64,000 nucleotides of DNA, from positions 37,153,558 to 37,217,557 of the forward strand of contig CM049310.1 of the NCBI GenBank assembly GCA_026874595.1, in the 5' to 3' direction. The stretch comes from Sipunculus nudus. Taxonomy: Eukaryota > Annelida > Sipuncula > Golfingiida > Sipunculidae. Below, one piece after another: positions 48,601 through 60,400 of this stretch (positions are counted from its first letter, which is position 1; every line of letters starts with the position of its first letter). A program made the position numbers and the translations under genes. A model generated the notes under the pieces. That model was not told where the DNA came from and did not search any database. It saw only the letters and a list, made by a program, of their open reading frames with translations.

Positions 48601-51600
48601 TACCTTGCCAAATCAAGTCATAAAAAAAGGTAGCACTTGTAAGGAATTAAAATAGAAATCACCAGAAGAATGACAAATCAGTAAATTTCATGTTTATTAT
48701 CATGTGTGTTTCTTATGATAGAATAATATTATGTACCTCCATTTTGTGATCTAACAGTTACAATTATATCCGACTAAGCGAGAAATTATATTCTCTTAAG
48801 GGCAAAACCATAAACCCCATTGATATTATAATTGTTCGGCCAGTACAACCATCAGTGATTAACATGATCTCCCTCAAACCTGGGGAATGACAGGGACACA
48901 AGTTGCTTTGACCGTTTAGTGGAAAAATTGCATTTTAATGATTAAAACAAAAGGATCTTAATGGCACTCTATGGTGCAAGTACATAGCCCAAGGCGAACC
49001 ATGTATGTCTTCCAAACTGGTAAGGTTAGTTGATACTGGACTGCTTTTTTTTAAACATAATCCCTGAACACCTGAGTCAAATCAGGTTAGAATTAAATTA
49101 GATTTGTTCAACCTCAACAACAGATTTTATTGATTTGGGCTTATCACTAGCATTTACTAGACTTTGTATTAACATAAAACCGGAACAGGATGAGTCATTG
49201 CACCTACTGGCAATATGAAATTTCTTGTTAAAACTCTGGTTGCCCCACAGTTCAAATAAACATCTGGTTTCCATTATAGGATGATGTATTTATTTAGAAA
49301 TCTCTCTCTTGTAAAAAATGTTAATAGTATAAAACTTACAGCTCTGCTTCACAATTAGTCCTGACACAAAGGAAAACTGCAATATCTATCATTTATTTTA
49401 ATGCAAACCCAAGCAAAATGTTGTAAGTACATTTACTGGTCTTGCTTTGATTTTATATGTTAATTTTGTAGGAAATATTTGCATGGAAACATTTCAGCAG
49501 ACAACATAGCCCTCTCTTAGCCGAAGGCTCTTTTATATTTCGTGTAAGAAAGCGAATTTTGGCCAAAAGTACAGATACGGCGGCCTAGTTTGTATGATAT
49601 CACAAAAGACATAGGCACCAATATAACAAAAACATACAAATAAAAATATACTGCTTAAAATGACTTGTAGCCTTTTTCTTTTTTTTTCAACCGTATATAT
49701 GCAAAAAACATACATTCATGTGTAACGGCTTGCAACATTTGAGTTTTAGTCTATATATAGGCCCCCGATAGCAGCCACGTGGAATAATTGGGAGGATTAA
49801 CCAATCAGAATTTGATAAGAGCGTGGGTATGCGACACAAGTGTACTCAAAACATTAACCAGGCATTAATTGTTTCTGCAGACAGTTGGTGGCAATGGGAC
49901 ATGTATCGGCTAAATATAGAACGGAATAACACCTTTCTGTGACCACGCCCAAATCCACAAATTGTAGTTGGGTGCCAGACATTTTTTCTTTCAACTAAAA
50001 GACTTCGACTTTATTAATCACTTCATAAAACCAAACTGGTCATGGTTGGTCTTATCAGAAATACACCTCATGTTTTTTTAAATAAATTAGCTAAAATTAT
50101 ACAAATTCCTATGATACAGGGTGAGGAAAAGTAATCATATCTTCAGAATATGGAAAGCTATATACATGAATGACACACCAGATGAATGCTATTAATGTGT
50201 ACTATCAACTGACATCAAAATTGTTTTAAAGCAGGCATTATATAAGATGTTATAACCTAATAATTTATATATAACAGTGTGTCTCGCAAAATTGCAATTT
50301 TGGTTTAAGTACATTTCAAAACCGACTGATATTTTACAGAACGCTACCACTTTCATACTGCTATCAGGCATTTTTATTATCTACACACATACACCTTTAA
50401 AAAAACAGTGATAGCAATTGTCACCTGTTTGGTACCAGTGAACCCTCTGGCTGATGTACTACTGGTTCAGCAAATAGGAAAAGAATTAAGTTTTTGTTGG
50501 ATCAACCTTTTTTGTTGTTTAACAGGTAAATAAAAAGTACTTTATAACAAGTGCATGAAAATTAAATAAACATGGATCTTCTGAAATATATAAATCCTGG
50601 GTAGGCCCCGTTCTTCCAGTGCTCTCCAGGTTCTAGCAATCGTACTGCTATACTGTTATCTACGTTCTCATACAGCAGTGTCATGGCAGCGTCACTTAAC
50701 ATCGTTCAGTCGCGTTTTCCTCAATATCTTATGGCAATGAACCAAGTTCTGGGGTGACAAGAGGATTTACCATGGCCCAGGGTTTGACAGGTCAAGTCAG
50801 TTCTATCGAAGTGCCACGGGGTGCAAATTTCTGTGTCAGGCACAAGTTCTGTCCCATTTTTTTAACATTTCAAAGAGAACATGGACCCCGCATGTTCATT
50901 CATGTCCCCGTATTGTGTCCTATGGTAAAAGCCAAGTCCTACCAATCCTCCCACGACCTTCAAGAACACAGTGAACTGTAGACAGAATGTGGTAAGTGAG
51001 ACCTAGGCTTAACCACCTCCATCGATAATATCAGAAGTCAGCTGATCCAAGCTTAGTTCGTTTTGTGTGCTCCCACTTGGAGTACTCCAGTTTTGCACTT
51101 TCTGGACAGCATTGCACATTGTGTTACCCTGGGCCAGGCAACCCTGGTTTAGACACATGTACTCCATGGGTTCCTCCAGGAGAGACTGGATTTGTTTATC
51201 ACACAACCTGTCATCTCCAGCCCGTGAGGATATACTGTAGAAGTGGTTTTGTTAGGGGGGTTTTAATTTTCGCGCTTTTAGCGGGAGCTAGATTTGTGCT
51301 AAAATAAGAACAAGCATAAATTCGATGCGATCATTCGGAAGATAACAGGGTTCTCGCTTGCATGACACACAGTCATGTGGGCCTGGAATCCCTCCAGGCA
51401 TGGTCGCTTGAGTTGAGGCTTCTTCAACCAGAATGATCTCCTAAATTATTTAACACTCCGGACTGAAGTTGGGTAATGGCTAATACTTTCCTACTGGTAG
51501 TTCAGATGTCAGTCAGGCCTATCATTTGATAATGTTGACTGGTCTGCTTCTGACATTAGTTGACAAATTTCTTCTGTTTTCAGCACGTGCTAGGGGACCC

Positions 51601-51702
51601 GAGCAGGACTCAGATGATGATCTTGGTTTTGAAGCTCATGGTGAAGATGATGGAGAGGCTGCGATGGATGACGACGATGATGATGAAGATGAAGAGTTAT
51701 GA
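24050..51702 (+). CDS. MRTO4: mRNA turnover protein 4 homolog (ribosome assembly factor), eight exons
   Basis: MRTO4/Mrt4 is a nucleolar paralogue of the stalk protein uL10/P0; it occupies the P-stalk site on pre-60S particles and is later exchanged for P0. Exons: 24050-24077, 39855-39913, 40609-40712, 41187-41336, 41982-42133, 44709-44785, 46043-46172 and 51584-51702. All introns are GT-AG and the phases close to a 272-residue frame (819 nt with the stop). Recognisable segments in order: [135 protein letters not shown]. The last exon is a highly acidic tail (runs of Asp/Glu) ending DEDEEL, longer than the tail of the roughly 240-residue vertebrate protein. A second-codon-position style Arg/Lys-rich start is typical of the family. 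Confidence 0.95.
27115..28120. repeat. AGGTCA-rich intronic repeat block 1
   Basis: Diverged copies of a roughly 230-250 bp unit: GATAACTCCAG, GATTGACA, GGTTTCAAAC, ACTTATATATGGC, CCACCACTAAAGTAAGAACC, then GGTCAAAGGTCAAGGTCACA. Copies start near 27208, 27487 and 27773. The block opens with a (CTGT)n tract at 27136-27160. Confidence 0.75.
28450..28691. repeat. Direct duplication with 139-bp period
   Basis: TATGGAAGCCTG at 28452 and again at 28591, each followed by CTACATG, AGAGGTATTTG, GGCCAGTATA and TGCACACTAATTATCATGCT. Two copies, about 85% alike by eye. Confidence 0.8.
29185..29420 (+). mobile_element. tRNA-like SINE copy (plus strand)
   Basis: GGGGTTCTATCCCAGG, then CATGAGAGTGGGTTGTAGTG and TTCAAGG, the same order as in the minus-strand copy near 4.5 kb. 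The 3' limit is unclear. Confidence 0.5.
30060..31435. repeat. AGGTCA-rich intronic repeat block 2
   Basis: Several copies of a roughly 120-150 bp unit with ATAACTTTTGAAGG, CAAATTTGGTACA, TGACCTTGACC and TTCAAGGTCAGATCTG. Each unit carries a TGACCTTGA word and a nearby TCAAGGTCA word, its complement. The block ends in GGCCCGTAGGGGGCATATG. Confidence 0.7.
31583..31994 (+). mobile_element. Short Helitron-like element with AGGTCA core
   Basis: It starts TTTTAGCTCAGATGATGG and ends TTCAGCTGAGCATCAAGACCCATAGG plus TCCATAG, diverged versions of the ends seen at 57540 and 54990. The interior contains one copy of the block-1 type unit (GGCCCACTAAAGTAAGAACT, AAAGGTCAAGGTCACAGG). Confidence 0.5.
33588..33679. 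repeat. (TA)n(GA)n compound microsatellite
   Basis: About 52 bp of TA followed directly by about 39 bp of AG, with a clean junction at 33640/33641. Confidence 0.97.
33946..34515. repeat. Tandem repeat of about 160 bp, four diverged copies
   Basis: Recurring words in order: CAAACAGAATACCTTTG, TTCACAGGGATGATTGG, TATGAGGACTCCATCCCT, CAAAATCAAATA. They recur near 33955, 34115, 34255 and 34390. Confidence 0.75.
37226..39661 (+). mobile_element. Possible Helitron-like element
   Basis: The left end ATTTTTAGCTCAGCTGACTT (37221-37240) and the right end CAGCTGAGCG-CCGTGACCCATGGGTCCCTTG (39631-39661) match the 5' and 3' ends of the 54990-57540 element in orientation. The 2.4-kb interior is AT-rich and includes partly repeated GTCAGAAA(A/T)CCA(A/T)TATG words at 38257 and 38366. 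The two ends could also belong to different insertions. Confidence 0.4.
39914..40608 (+). other. MRTO4 intron 2
   Basis: A 695-bp AT-rich intron. No repeat family or exon is recognised in it. Confidence 0.75.
40889..40963 (+). pseudogene. LINE reverse transcriptase C-terminal fragment
   Basis: The plus-strand reading [20 protein letters not shown] followed by KYCIQYL matches the conserved segment just after the reverse transcriptase domain in CR1/jockey/RTE-type non-LTR elements (HWLPV motif). Only about 25 codons remain. Confidence 0.7.
40972..41001 (+). mobile_element. Helitron-like 3' end fragment
   Basis: TAGCTGAGTG, TCATTACCCATGGGT, then CACTAG. The palindrome followed closely by CTAG is the Helitron 3' signature, and the order matches the ends at 39631-39661 and 54990-55024. 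Confidence 0.45.
41337..41981 (+). other. MRTO4 intron 4
   Basis: A 645-bp AT-rich intron with the donor in a doubled GTAAGTAA context. Nothing else is recognised. Confidence 0.75.
42134..44708 (+). other. MRTO4 intron 5
   Basis: A 2.6-kb intron. A GC-richer segment at about 42.85-43.45 kb contains two octamer motifs in ATATGCAAAT context (near 43329 and 43371). No exon is recognised. Confidence 0.75.
44786..46042 (+). other. MRTO4 intron 6 with diverged short tandem repeats
   Basis: A 1.26-kb intron. Near 44815-44915, about three copies of a roughly 32-bp unit (ACTAAAACTATGTTCTGTGT plus TTGTATT) are seen, with further diverged copies near 45640-45785. G-runs interrupt the sequence near 44926 and 44973. 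Confidence 0.7.
47200..47275 (+). CDS. Candidate cassette or alternative exon in MRTO4 intron 7
   Basis: A polypyrimidine tract and TTTCAAG acceptor precede a 76-nt open segment, followed by a GTATGA donor. Spliced after MRTO4 exon 7 (phase 1) it would read [20 protein letters not shown] then VRFDF. Its length is not a multiple of three, so joining it to the last exon would reach a stop quickly (a TAG in the fourth codon or so) and remove the acidic tail; reading through instead gives an alternative end with a stop near 47376. No known family is recognised. A spurious exon is quite possible. Confidence 0.3.
48143..48173 (+). mobile_element. Diverged Helitron-like 3' end
   Basis: TTCAGCTGAGCATTATGACC, AGTGGGGCACTTA: a decayed version of the same terminal sequence. 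No 5' partner was identified. Confidence 0.35.
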
Positions 51703-51752
51703 CCTCTATAGCACATCCTGCTTCATATTGTCATTGGTATTCACATCATATC

Positions 51753-51758
51753 AATAAA
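51753..51758 (+). terminator. MRTO4 polyadenylation signal
   Basis: A canonical AATAAA 51 bases after the MRTO4 stop codon, giving a very short 3' UTR. The actual cleavage site is not determined. Confidence 0.7.
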
Positions 51759-52308
51759 CTCATCACAGATCAATATTATTGTCATTTTTATCAGATATAT
51801 TGAAATTTCCGTGTTGTTAATAACAACACAAATTACCCAAGTAACAACAGATGCACTACTATTTCTTGTTTTTGCAATACGAGGCACCAGATTAAATTTT
51901 TTACATAACTTTATCCTGCTGGTTTCCCCAAGCCCTTAGTATTTCTTGTGTTTGCATGCGAATCATAATTGCATGATTTTGCAGAAAACACATGAATTGC
52001 CCAGTGAAACTTTTGATAATACTCTTGCACTTGACTGAGAAAGGGAATACATATGGACTTGATTACTGAACAGTCCTAATTACTAACATTGTGCTCATTC
52101 ATTTGCACAGGAAATGTCCCTTCCAGTGTTTTGATCCCATATTGATATCTTCCATAGTGATAGGTTTACTGATAAAAATAAATAATTCTCCAACCCACTG
52201 TATGTTGAAAGCGCATCTGCACATTACAACAGTATTCTTTTTTCAAGTCCTACACACAGAGGCTGTTTGACATAATACTCCCATTCCTTGACAGGGGTGG
52301 CACTTCCT

Positions 52309-52376
52309 TTGATACAGTTTGTGCCTTTGATACAGTTTGTGCCTTTGATACAGTTTGTGCCTTTGACACAGTTTGG
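52309..52376. repeat. 18-bp tandem repeat, about four copies
   Basis: The unit CTTTGATACAGTTTGTGC recurs head to tail with one or two substitutions in the outer copies. Confidence 0.85.
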
Positions 52377-53273
52377 CTGAGCATTTCCTTATGATTTGTT
52401 AGGCATCAGAGTTCATAAATGGTTACCAGTAGTTAAATAAGGAATTCTTCAAACAGATTTTCCAGTGTTTTTCACATTGATTGTTATGAGAGAAAGTACA
52501 TTTTTTTTCTTACTGAATCTGCTGCTGACTCTGATTCGGCTGAGAGTGTCCTCCTCTCAGTAGTATACTAATCAGGATCTATCAAAACTTGCTAGGCCAC
52601 ATAAGGTGAAAGAAAATGTGTGGTTCTCAGGCACTTTTTTCAGAAAAAAATTGCGGGTGGGCAGTTTTTTATTTTCAATTTTTTTAATAAAAATGTCAAA
52701 AGATAAGGGAAAAACAGGATAATAACACAATTATTTTGCTAAACAAGTAAAAGCACTACATATAGCACTTTATCAAAATTGTATGATTTTATCTTCTTGA
52801 AAGAAATATCCGAGCGGCTTTGGTAAGTTTCCATTGAAAATCAAAATAAAAATTTTTGATGTGGTGGTTTAAAATTGAAGCTGGCGGTGCCTGAGAACTG
52901 TATTTCTTTTTGGCCTAACTGCAGAATTGCTGAATAGGTTCAAGTATTTTCAGTGTTCACAGAAAAAAATACATGCCACACAGAAATACAAGCTATCACT
53001 GCAGTCACTGGTGTGTTGGTCTCATAAATAATGCAACAGAGTAACTGCACTATTTGATATGTATTGTCTGTAGAAGAACCATACATAGATGTCTGCAATC
53101 ACCAAGTGATCGCAAGGCAAGGTTAAAGTCCCTTTAAGTATATCTCTGACCAAAGTCAGTTTTTAAAACTGCCATTTTGGAGAGACATTTCAAACGGTCA
53201 GAAAGACTGGTAATGGGGCGTAACGTATACAGTGTTGAATATAAGGTGAAGGTTATAAACAACTTGCACACCA

Positions 53274-53572
53274 GGGCCCAGTTTCAGTAAACTGACTTAG
53301 CCAGCTATTCTGCGTTTTTGACTTCAGTCTCTTTTGTCGACCTTTAATTCAATTTTAATTAAAAATAACATTAGTGACTTAAGTTACCAGAAATGCTAAG
53401 CCTGCACCAAGGAGGCTTAACTCTGTGGAAGGGGATTTCCAACATTTAGACTGACTTAGCTAAATTGTGTTTACTGAAACAGATGTTTCTTGTGGACTTA
53501 CTTCAGCTGACTTGGCGGAATTTTCGATAAAATTTGACTTTAGCCATGTGCATTCTTACTGAAATCAGGCCC
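53274..53572. mobile_element. MITE-like element with GGGCC terminal inverted repeats
   Basis: The left end GGGCCCAGTTTCAGTAAA and the complement of the right end, GGGCCTGATTTCAGTAAG, match at 15 of 18 positions around a 299-bp body with no coding capacity. Internal segments repeat TGACTTAG-like words. No clear target duplication was identified. Confidence 0.6.
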
Positions 53573-53941
53573 AAGAAGTCAAGCCCCCAAACATTTGTCC
53601 AAAATACTGATATAGCTGAACTCACCAACCCTTTAAGCCATCCCCTGAGCAACTGTTAAACTTTTTTAAGGTTAAAGTTTGGCTCCCTTCAGATGGTAAG
53701 GAGCAAAAGTTAAAAGAAATATGTGGCATGTATCAAAAGGGGAATGCAGGGCCTAAAGGAAGGTGCCAGAATACTTCAATATATATGCAGTCCCGGAAAT
53801 TTAATCTCTGAAACATCTGTTTGGAGGATTTTATAGTAAGGTAGGAAACTTAATTTTACATAGAGTAGTAACACACCTAGGCTATTCACTTTATCATTAA
53901 CATTAAAAAATTAACTCTAAATCACTCTTAAAAGCAAACAT

Positions 53942-53947
53942 TTTATT
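53942..53947 (-). terminator. Candidate polyadenylation signal of the laminin-G gene
   Basis: AATAAA on the minus strand about 510 bases after the laminin-G stop codon. Other AT-rich candidates exist nearby, so this is tentative. Confidence 0.45.
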
Positions 53948-54455
53948 GAAATATTTAACAATAGCATAATAACAAAAAAATATATAACATGCCTATAAAA
54001 AGTGATCTCACTGAAAATACTGGATACATATACATCTACCGGTACTTACATTTATTAATTATATATCTTAAATAATTATATTACTTCTAAGTAACCCCAG
54101 ACTCCCATCTGATATTGGAATTCAAAAGAACCCAATTCAAGAGTAATGTGACAACTGTCATGACAGGTAACACAGGCACTGTTTATAAATACAGAAATGT
54201 TTACTTATATATCAACTGTAAAATGTAAAAAACTACTTTTATCTGTAAAATGTTCATAAAACCATTATTGTATAGGGGGTGTCGGTATTATTTGTGCCAA
54301 AGTTCTTTCCACTTGTACTTTTAACACATTGCAAACAAAACTCTGAATTCTATTTTAGAAACATGACTAGAAAGATGCCCCTCCCCCTTTCCCATGTTTC
54401 CAGTCTATGCCAGTGCATGCAGTTCAAGAATGTGTGGAATGCACAGCACTGCTTT

Positions 54456-57400
54456 TCATGTCTGGGAATCACAGCTCAGGATATTTCTGCCTTGTGGTGC
54501 CCTCTGCAGGTCAACTGGAGAACCATCTGGTGTAAACATGAAGTCCTTCATACAGCCAATGAATGCCTGTGTGAAGTGACTGTCTGTCCGCTCAGCCACA
54601 GACTCTTCAAGTGAAACGCCACCTTAAAACATATGAGCAAAACAATTATATTTCATGCTTGTAGATTTTGAGAGATGAAGAATTCTGCTTAATTTCAAAA
54701 CACAGAATTGAAATATGGCTTAAGGTAGCATCACTAAATTTAAAGTTATACTAAAAATTGTTTCAAATGTACTTTAGACCTCATACAGTATATCATATTT
54801 AACATGGTACAGAGTTCTTTCTGATGACATATATTTTTATCAAATTCATATATTTATTTTCATATGAAAATTGTAAAACATTTAAAAAAATTTTAATTTC
54901 TTTCATGCTTTAAAATGAAACTTTAAATGTTTTATTGAACCAAAATTTATAATTTTATCATTTTTTTCAAATGTTAAAATGTCATACACCAAGTGACCCA
55001 TGGGTCATGACGCTCAGCTGACTGGGAAGAGATTTGCAAAAGGAAATTTTATCATATGAATGGTAGTATATAATCATACAGCTGAAGCATCAAACAGATT
55101 AACCAACAGGCTGAGATTGTGTCTGTATTAATATATCTCAAAAATAGAGAAAAAATTTGTAAACTTTAAAAAAATACAGGTGGCTCCACCAGTCTGCAAA
55201 AACTAATAAAAACATTTAATGGTCAATATCCATGCAAAGAAGCATGGTGGCCTCTGGATTAGTTGTTCAGATACTTTAGCTTTTGCATCAAATTTTCCAT
55301 TATTCTGAGGGATACTTTGGAGTCCTATAGCTTGAAGGATATGGGTAACAGAGACCTAATTTCATGGCATTGACACAAATTGACACTTTTCATGAGCCTC
55401 CTTGCATGACAAGAATGAAGATTCTAGGTCCAATTGTTACAATTTGTACCCTGTAGACAGATAAACACATCTTTAAAGGTCTCAAAAATAGAGAAAATAA
55501 TTTATAAAAAATTGAAAAAAATAGAGGTGGCACACCCAGTCTGCTAAAACTGATGGAACATGTCATGATCAATATGTATGCCAAAAATCATGAGCATCAG
55601 TGTTGTAGTTATTGAGATACTGGAGTTTTTGTATCAAATTTTTCATTATTCTGGGGGGTATTTTGGAGCCATACAGATTAATGGATATGGGTAACAGAGA
55701 CCTAATTTCATGGGTCTCCCTGTGTGAAAAGAATGAAGATTTTAGGTCCAGTTGTTATGATTTGTGCCATGTTAACAGATGTTCATATCTTTAAAGGTCT
55801 CAAAAATAGAGAAAAAAATTTAAAAAAAAGCCTGAATAAATATATGTGGTGCCACCAGGCTGCAGAAACTGATGGAACACTCCATGATCAATATCCATAC
55901 AAACAATTATGGTGATCTCTGCATTAGTTGTTCATATACTTCAGCTCTTGTATCAAATTTTCCATTATTCTGAGCTGTACTTCTGAGTGCCATAGCTCAA
56001 AGGATATGGGTAACAGAGACCTAATTTCTGGTTTCCATGGAGACTTTATAAGTCTCTCAGAATGTCAAGAATGAAGATTCTAGGTCTAGTCTTTATGATC
56101 TGTGCCCTATTAACAGATGTTCACATTTTTAAAGGTCTCAAAAATAGAGAAAACAATTAATAAATAATTGAAAAATCCTGGTGGCGCCACCAGTCTGCAG
56201 AAACTGATGAAACATCTCATGATCAATATGTATGCCAAAAATCATGACCATCAGTGATGTAGTTAATGAGATATTGAAGTTTTTGTATGAAATTTTTTAC
56301 TACTCTGGGGGGTACTTTTGGGCCCAATAGCTCAAAGGATATGGATAACAGAGACCTAATTTCTGGTTTCCATGGAAACTTTTCATAGGCCTCTCAGAAT
56401 TTCAAGAATGAAGATTCTAGGCCCAGTCTTTATGATATGTGCCCTGTTAACAGATGTCCACATTTTTAAAGGTCTCAAAAATAGAGAAAAAAAATCGTAA
56501 AAAATAAAAAAATACAGGTGGCGCAACCAGTCTGCAGGAACTAATGGAACATCTCATGATCAATATGTATGCCAAAAATCATGACCATCAGTGATGTAGT
56601 TAATGAGATATTGAAGTTTTTGTATGAAATTTTTTACTACTCTGGGGGGTACTTTGGGGCCCCATAGCTCGAAGGATATGGGTAACAGGGACCTAATTTC
56701 TGGTTTCCATGGAGACTTTTCATAGGCCTCTCAGAATTTCAAGAATGAAGATTCTAGGTTCAGTCTTTACGATATGTGCCCTGTTAACAGATGTCCACAT
56801 TTTGAAAGGTCTCAAAAATAGAGAAAAAAACATCGTAAAAAAATAAAAAATACAGGTGGCGCCACCAGTCTGCAGGAACTGATGAAACATCTCATGATCA
56901 ATATGTATGCCAAAAATCATGACCATCAGTGATGTAGTTAATGAGATATTGAAGTTTTTGTATGAAATTTTTGACTACTCTGGGGGGTACTTTGGGGTCC
57001 CATAACTCGAAGGATATGGGTAACAGAGACCTAATTTCTGGTTTCCATGGAGACTTTTCATAGGCCTCTCAGAATTTCAAGAATGAAGTTTCTAGGTCCA
57101 GTCTTTACGATATGTGCCCTGTTAACAGATGTCCACATTTTTAAAGGTCTCAAAAATAGAGAAAAAAATTTGTAAAAAATAAAAAAATACTGGTGGCGCC
57201 ACCAGTCTGCAGAAACTGATGAAACATCTCATGATCAATATGTATGCCAAAAATCATGACCATCAGTGATGTAGTTAATGAGATATTGAAGTTTTTGTAT
57301 GAAATTTTTGACTATTCTGGGGGGTACTTTGGGGCACCATAGCTCGAAGGATATGGATAACAGAGACCTTATTCCAGGTTTCCAAGGAGATTTTTCATGG

Positions 57401-60400
57401 ACCTCTCTAGATGTGAAGTAAGAAGATTCCAGGTCCAGTGGTTACGATTTGTGCCTTGTTAACGGACAGACGGACAGAGGCCGACGGACAAAGAGTGATC
57501 GCTATAGCTCAGATGACTTACAGTCAGCTGAGCTAAAAATTAATGTGAATTTCATAAATACATACACCAACCAGAAAGAACACCTTAAAATGACATATAC
57601 TTCATAAATCTAATATCATATATAAATCATTTGTGGTTGATTTTTATGGAAGGGGATTTTGTCAGGAATGCTACCTCAAAACACAAACTGTGGAGGATGG
57701 GATTTAGCTGTTTTGGCTTATATATAATGCACAGAAACCAACACTGATCATCAAGCTTAGTGGTATGAAGGAGCTGATCTATCAAGCACGAGTTTGCATA
57801 AAGTAATTATTTTGCATAGTTGCACTCTATATCATAGTTTGTATGATGTCATAATGACAAAAGTTGTCAAAACACAAAACAAGTTCACCTGGAGGTGATT
57901 TATGCAGGGACTCAATTCAGTACATAAACACTTTCAACCTGTGGGTCAATGTCTGAGAGAACTAAGTAACCATTCATCTTACTTAATCACAAGTGCACGG
58001 CCAAGAGGAAACATAAGTGTTTTGTATCACAGAGGGGGTAATTTTAACAAAATTACAATATATTATTTCAGTCAGATACTATGACCAGTATAAAGAGCTT
58101 TGAGTCCCGAGTGAAGTACTCCAGAGTCCTTAAGTACAGTTTAAGTACAGCTTATCTATACCATATAGAAGGTAATGAGTCAGACTTGTATGTATCTATA
58201 TTGGGAAGGTGTGGGGCAGAGGTGACAGGCAGTCATATGTAATCATTGCACACACTATGATTCTTGCTATTTTAGCGGTGTCACTTGGTGTTCAAAATTT
58301 ATCTATATCAGGTCTCAATTGACAAGCTTGTCTTTTCCTGCTCTGGATCTTTGGACACTGCCATTTGCAGTATAGCATTTCTTGATCTCGACTCATTTGA
58401 TGTATGCAGATCATCCCATTTATAATGGCCTTGCCTGCTTTGTGTTTGAAATTTTCCTATTTTTAGCCATAACTTTTATAAATTTGAGAGACTCATAACT
58501 GTTCAGTATTAGTATTCTACATGTTGACTTGAGGAATTCTGTTGTACACAACTATTCCAAACCTTGCCTTGCAAACCTCGCACAATCTTCCTTTTATGGA
58601 CAATTCTCTCAACTTATAAAAATTTTCTATATCAAGGCCTTGGCATATCCCACTCCTATTCTAGGCCTTATTTAGCCAACTCAACTCGCAATCTTTCTCA
58701 TCTAAGCCTTTGTCTTCTCTCCTCCCATGATATTCCCATTGCCTGCCTTGGTCCTCTCTGTTCCCACAATCTACCTATTCTAGCCTTTGGCCTCTCCTCA
58801 CCCACAACCTTCCCATTCAAGGCCTTGGTCATGTCTACACCCACAACCTTCCCATTCTAGGCCTTGGGCTTTGCCATACCCAAAAACCTTTCCATTCTCA
58901 GCCTCTGGCTTCGCCACACCCAAAAACCTTCCTATTCTAGGCCTTGGTCATTTCTACTACCACAATCTTCCCATTCTAGGCCTTGGTCATTTCTACACCC
59001 ACAACCTTCTCATTTTAGGCCTTGGTCATGTCTACACCCACAACCTTCCCATTCTTGGCCTTGATCCTCTCTACACCCAACAATCTTCCCATTCTTGGCC
59101 TTGATCCTCTCTATACCCACAACCTTCCCATTCTAATCCTTTCATCAATTCTACACCCACAACCTTCCAATTATAGGCCTTTTATCATCTCTACACCCAC
59201 ACCTTCCCAATCTGGGCTTTGGATCTTCTCTACTGCCACATCCTTCCTATTCTAGGCCTTGGTACTTTCTACACCCACAACCTTCCCATTCTAGGCCTTG
59301 GTCATTTCCACTCCCACAACCTTCCCATTCTATGCTGGGGTCCTCTCTAACTCATAACCTTGCAATTCTAGGCCTTGGGACTTTTCTATACCCAACAACC
59401 TTCCCATTCTTGGCCTTGATCCTCTCTACACCCACAACCTTCCCATTCTAATCCTTTCATCAATTCTACACCCACAACCTTTCAATTCTAGGCCTTTTAT
59501 CATTTCTACATCCACAACCTGCCAATTCTAGGCCTTTTATCATTTTTCTACATCCACAACCTGCCAATTCTAGGCCTTTCATCATCTCTACCCCCACAAC
59601 CTTTCCAATCTGGGCCTTGGATCTTCTCTACTGCCACAACCTGCAAATTCTAGACCTTTTATCATTTCTACATCCACAACCTGCCAATCCTAGGCCTTTC
59701 ATCATCTCTACCCCCACAACTTTTCAATCTGGGCCTTAGGTCTTCTCCACTGCCACAACTTTCCAATTCTAGGACTTGGTCATTTCCACACCCATAACCT
59801 TCCAATTCTAGGCCTTTCATCATCTCTACACCCACAACCTTCCCAATCTGGGCCTCAGATCTTCTCTACTGCCACAACCTTCCAATTCTAGGACATAGTC
59901 ATTTCTTCACCACAACCTTCCCATTTTAGGCCTTGATCCTCTCTATACCCACAACCTTCCTATTCTTGGCCTTGATCCTCTCTACACCCACAACCTTCCC
60001 ATTCTAATCCTTTCATCAATTCTACACCCACAACCTTCCAATTATAGGCCTTTTATCATTTTTCTACATCCACAACCTGCCAATTCTAGGACTTTTATCA
60101 TTTCTACATCCACAACCTGCCAATCCTAGGCCTTTCATTATCTCTACCCCCACAACTTTCCAATCTGGGCCTTAGGTCTTCTCCACTGCCACAACTTTCC
60201 AATTCTAGGACTTGGTCATTTCCACAACCACAACCTTCCCATTCTAGGCCGTTCATCATCTCTACACCCACAACCTTCCCATTCTAGGCCTTTCATCATC
60301 TCTACACCCACAACCTTTCCAATCTGGGCCTTGGATCTTCTCTACTGCCACAACCTGCCAATCCTAGGCCTTTCATCATCTCTACATCCACAACTTTCCC

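Larger units (their letters stand above)
46173..51583 (+). other. MRTO4 intron 7
   Basis: A 5.4-kb intron before the acidic-tail exon. It holds a candidate cassette exon at 47200-47275, a repeat-like segment with GGGCAGATCCAGGATTT near 47506, a Helitron-like 3' end near 48143-48173, and a GC-richer block at 50.6-51.3 kb with short open frames on both strands that match nothing I recognise. Confidence 0.7.
51759..53930. other. Intergenic region between convergent MRTO4 and laminin-G gene
   Basis: No gene is seen. It contains four tandem copies of an 18-bp unit at 52309-52376 and a MITE-like element at 53274-53572. Confidence 0.6.

Noticed and set aside
54279-54614. 111-codon plus-strand frame with several cysteines
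   Set aside because: It is the antisense shadow of the last laminin-G exon, which reads as a family match on the minus strand.
58564-59255. Pro/His/Ser-rich open frames
   Set aside because: They arise from the 39-bp minisatellite, whose unit length is a multiple of three; all are on the strand opposite to the laminin-G gene.
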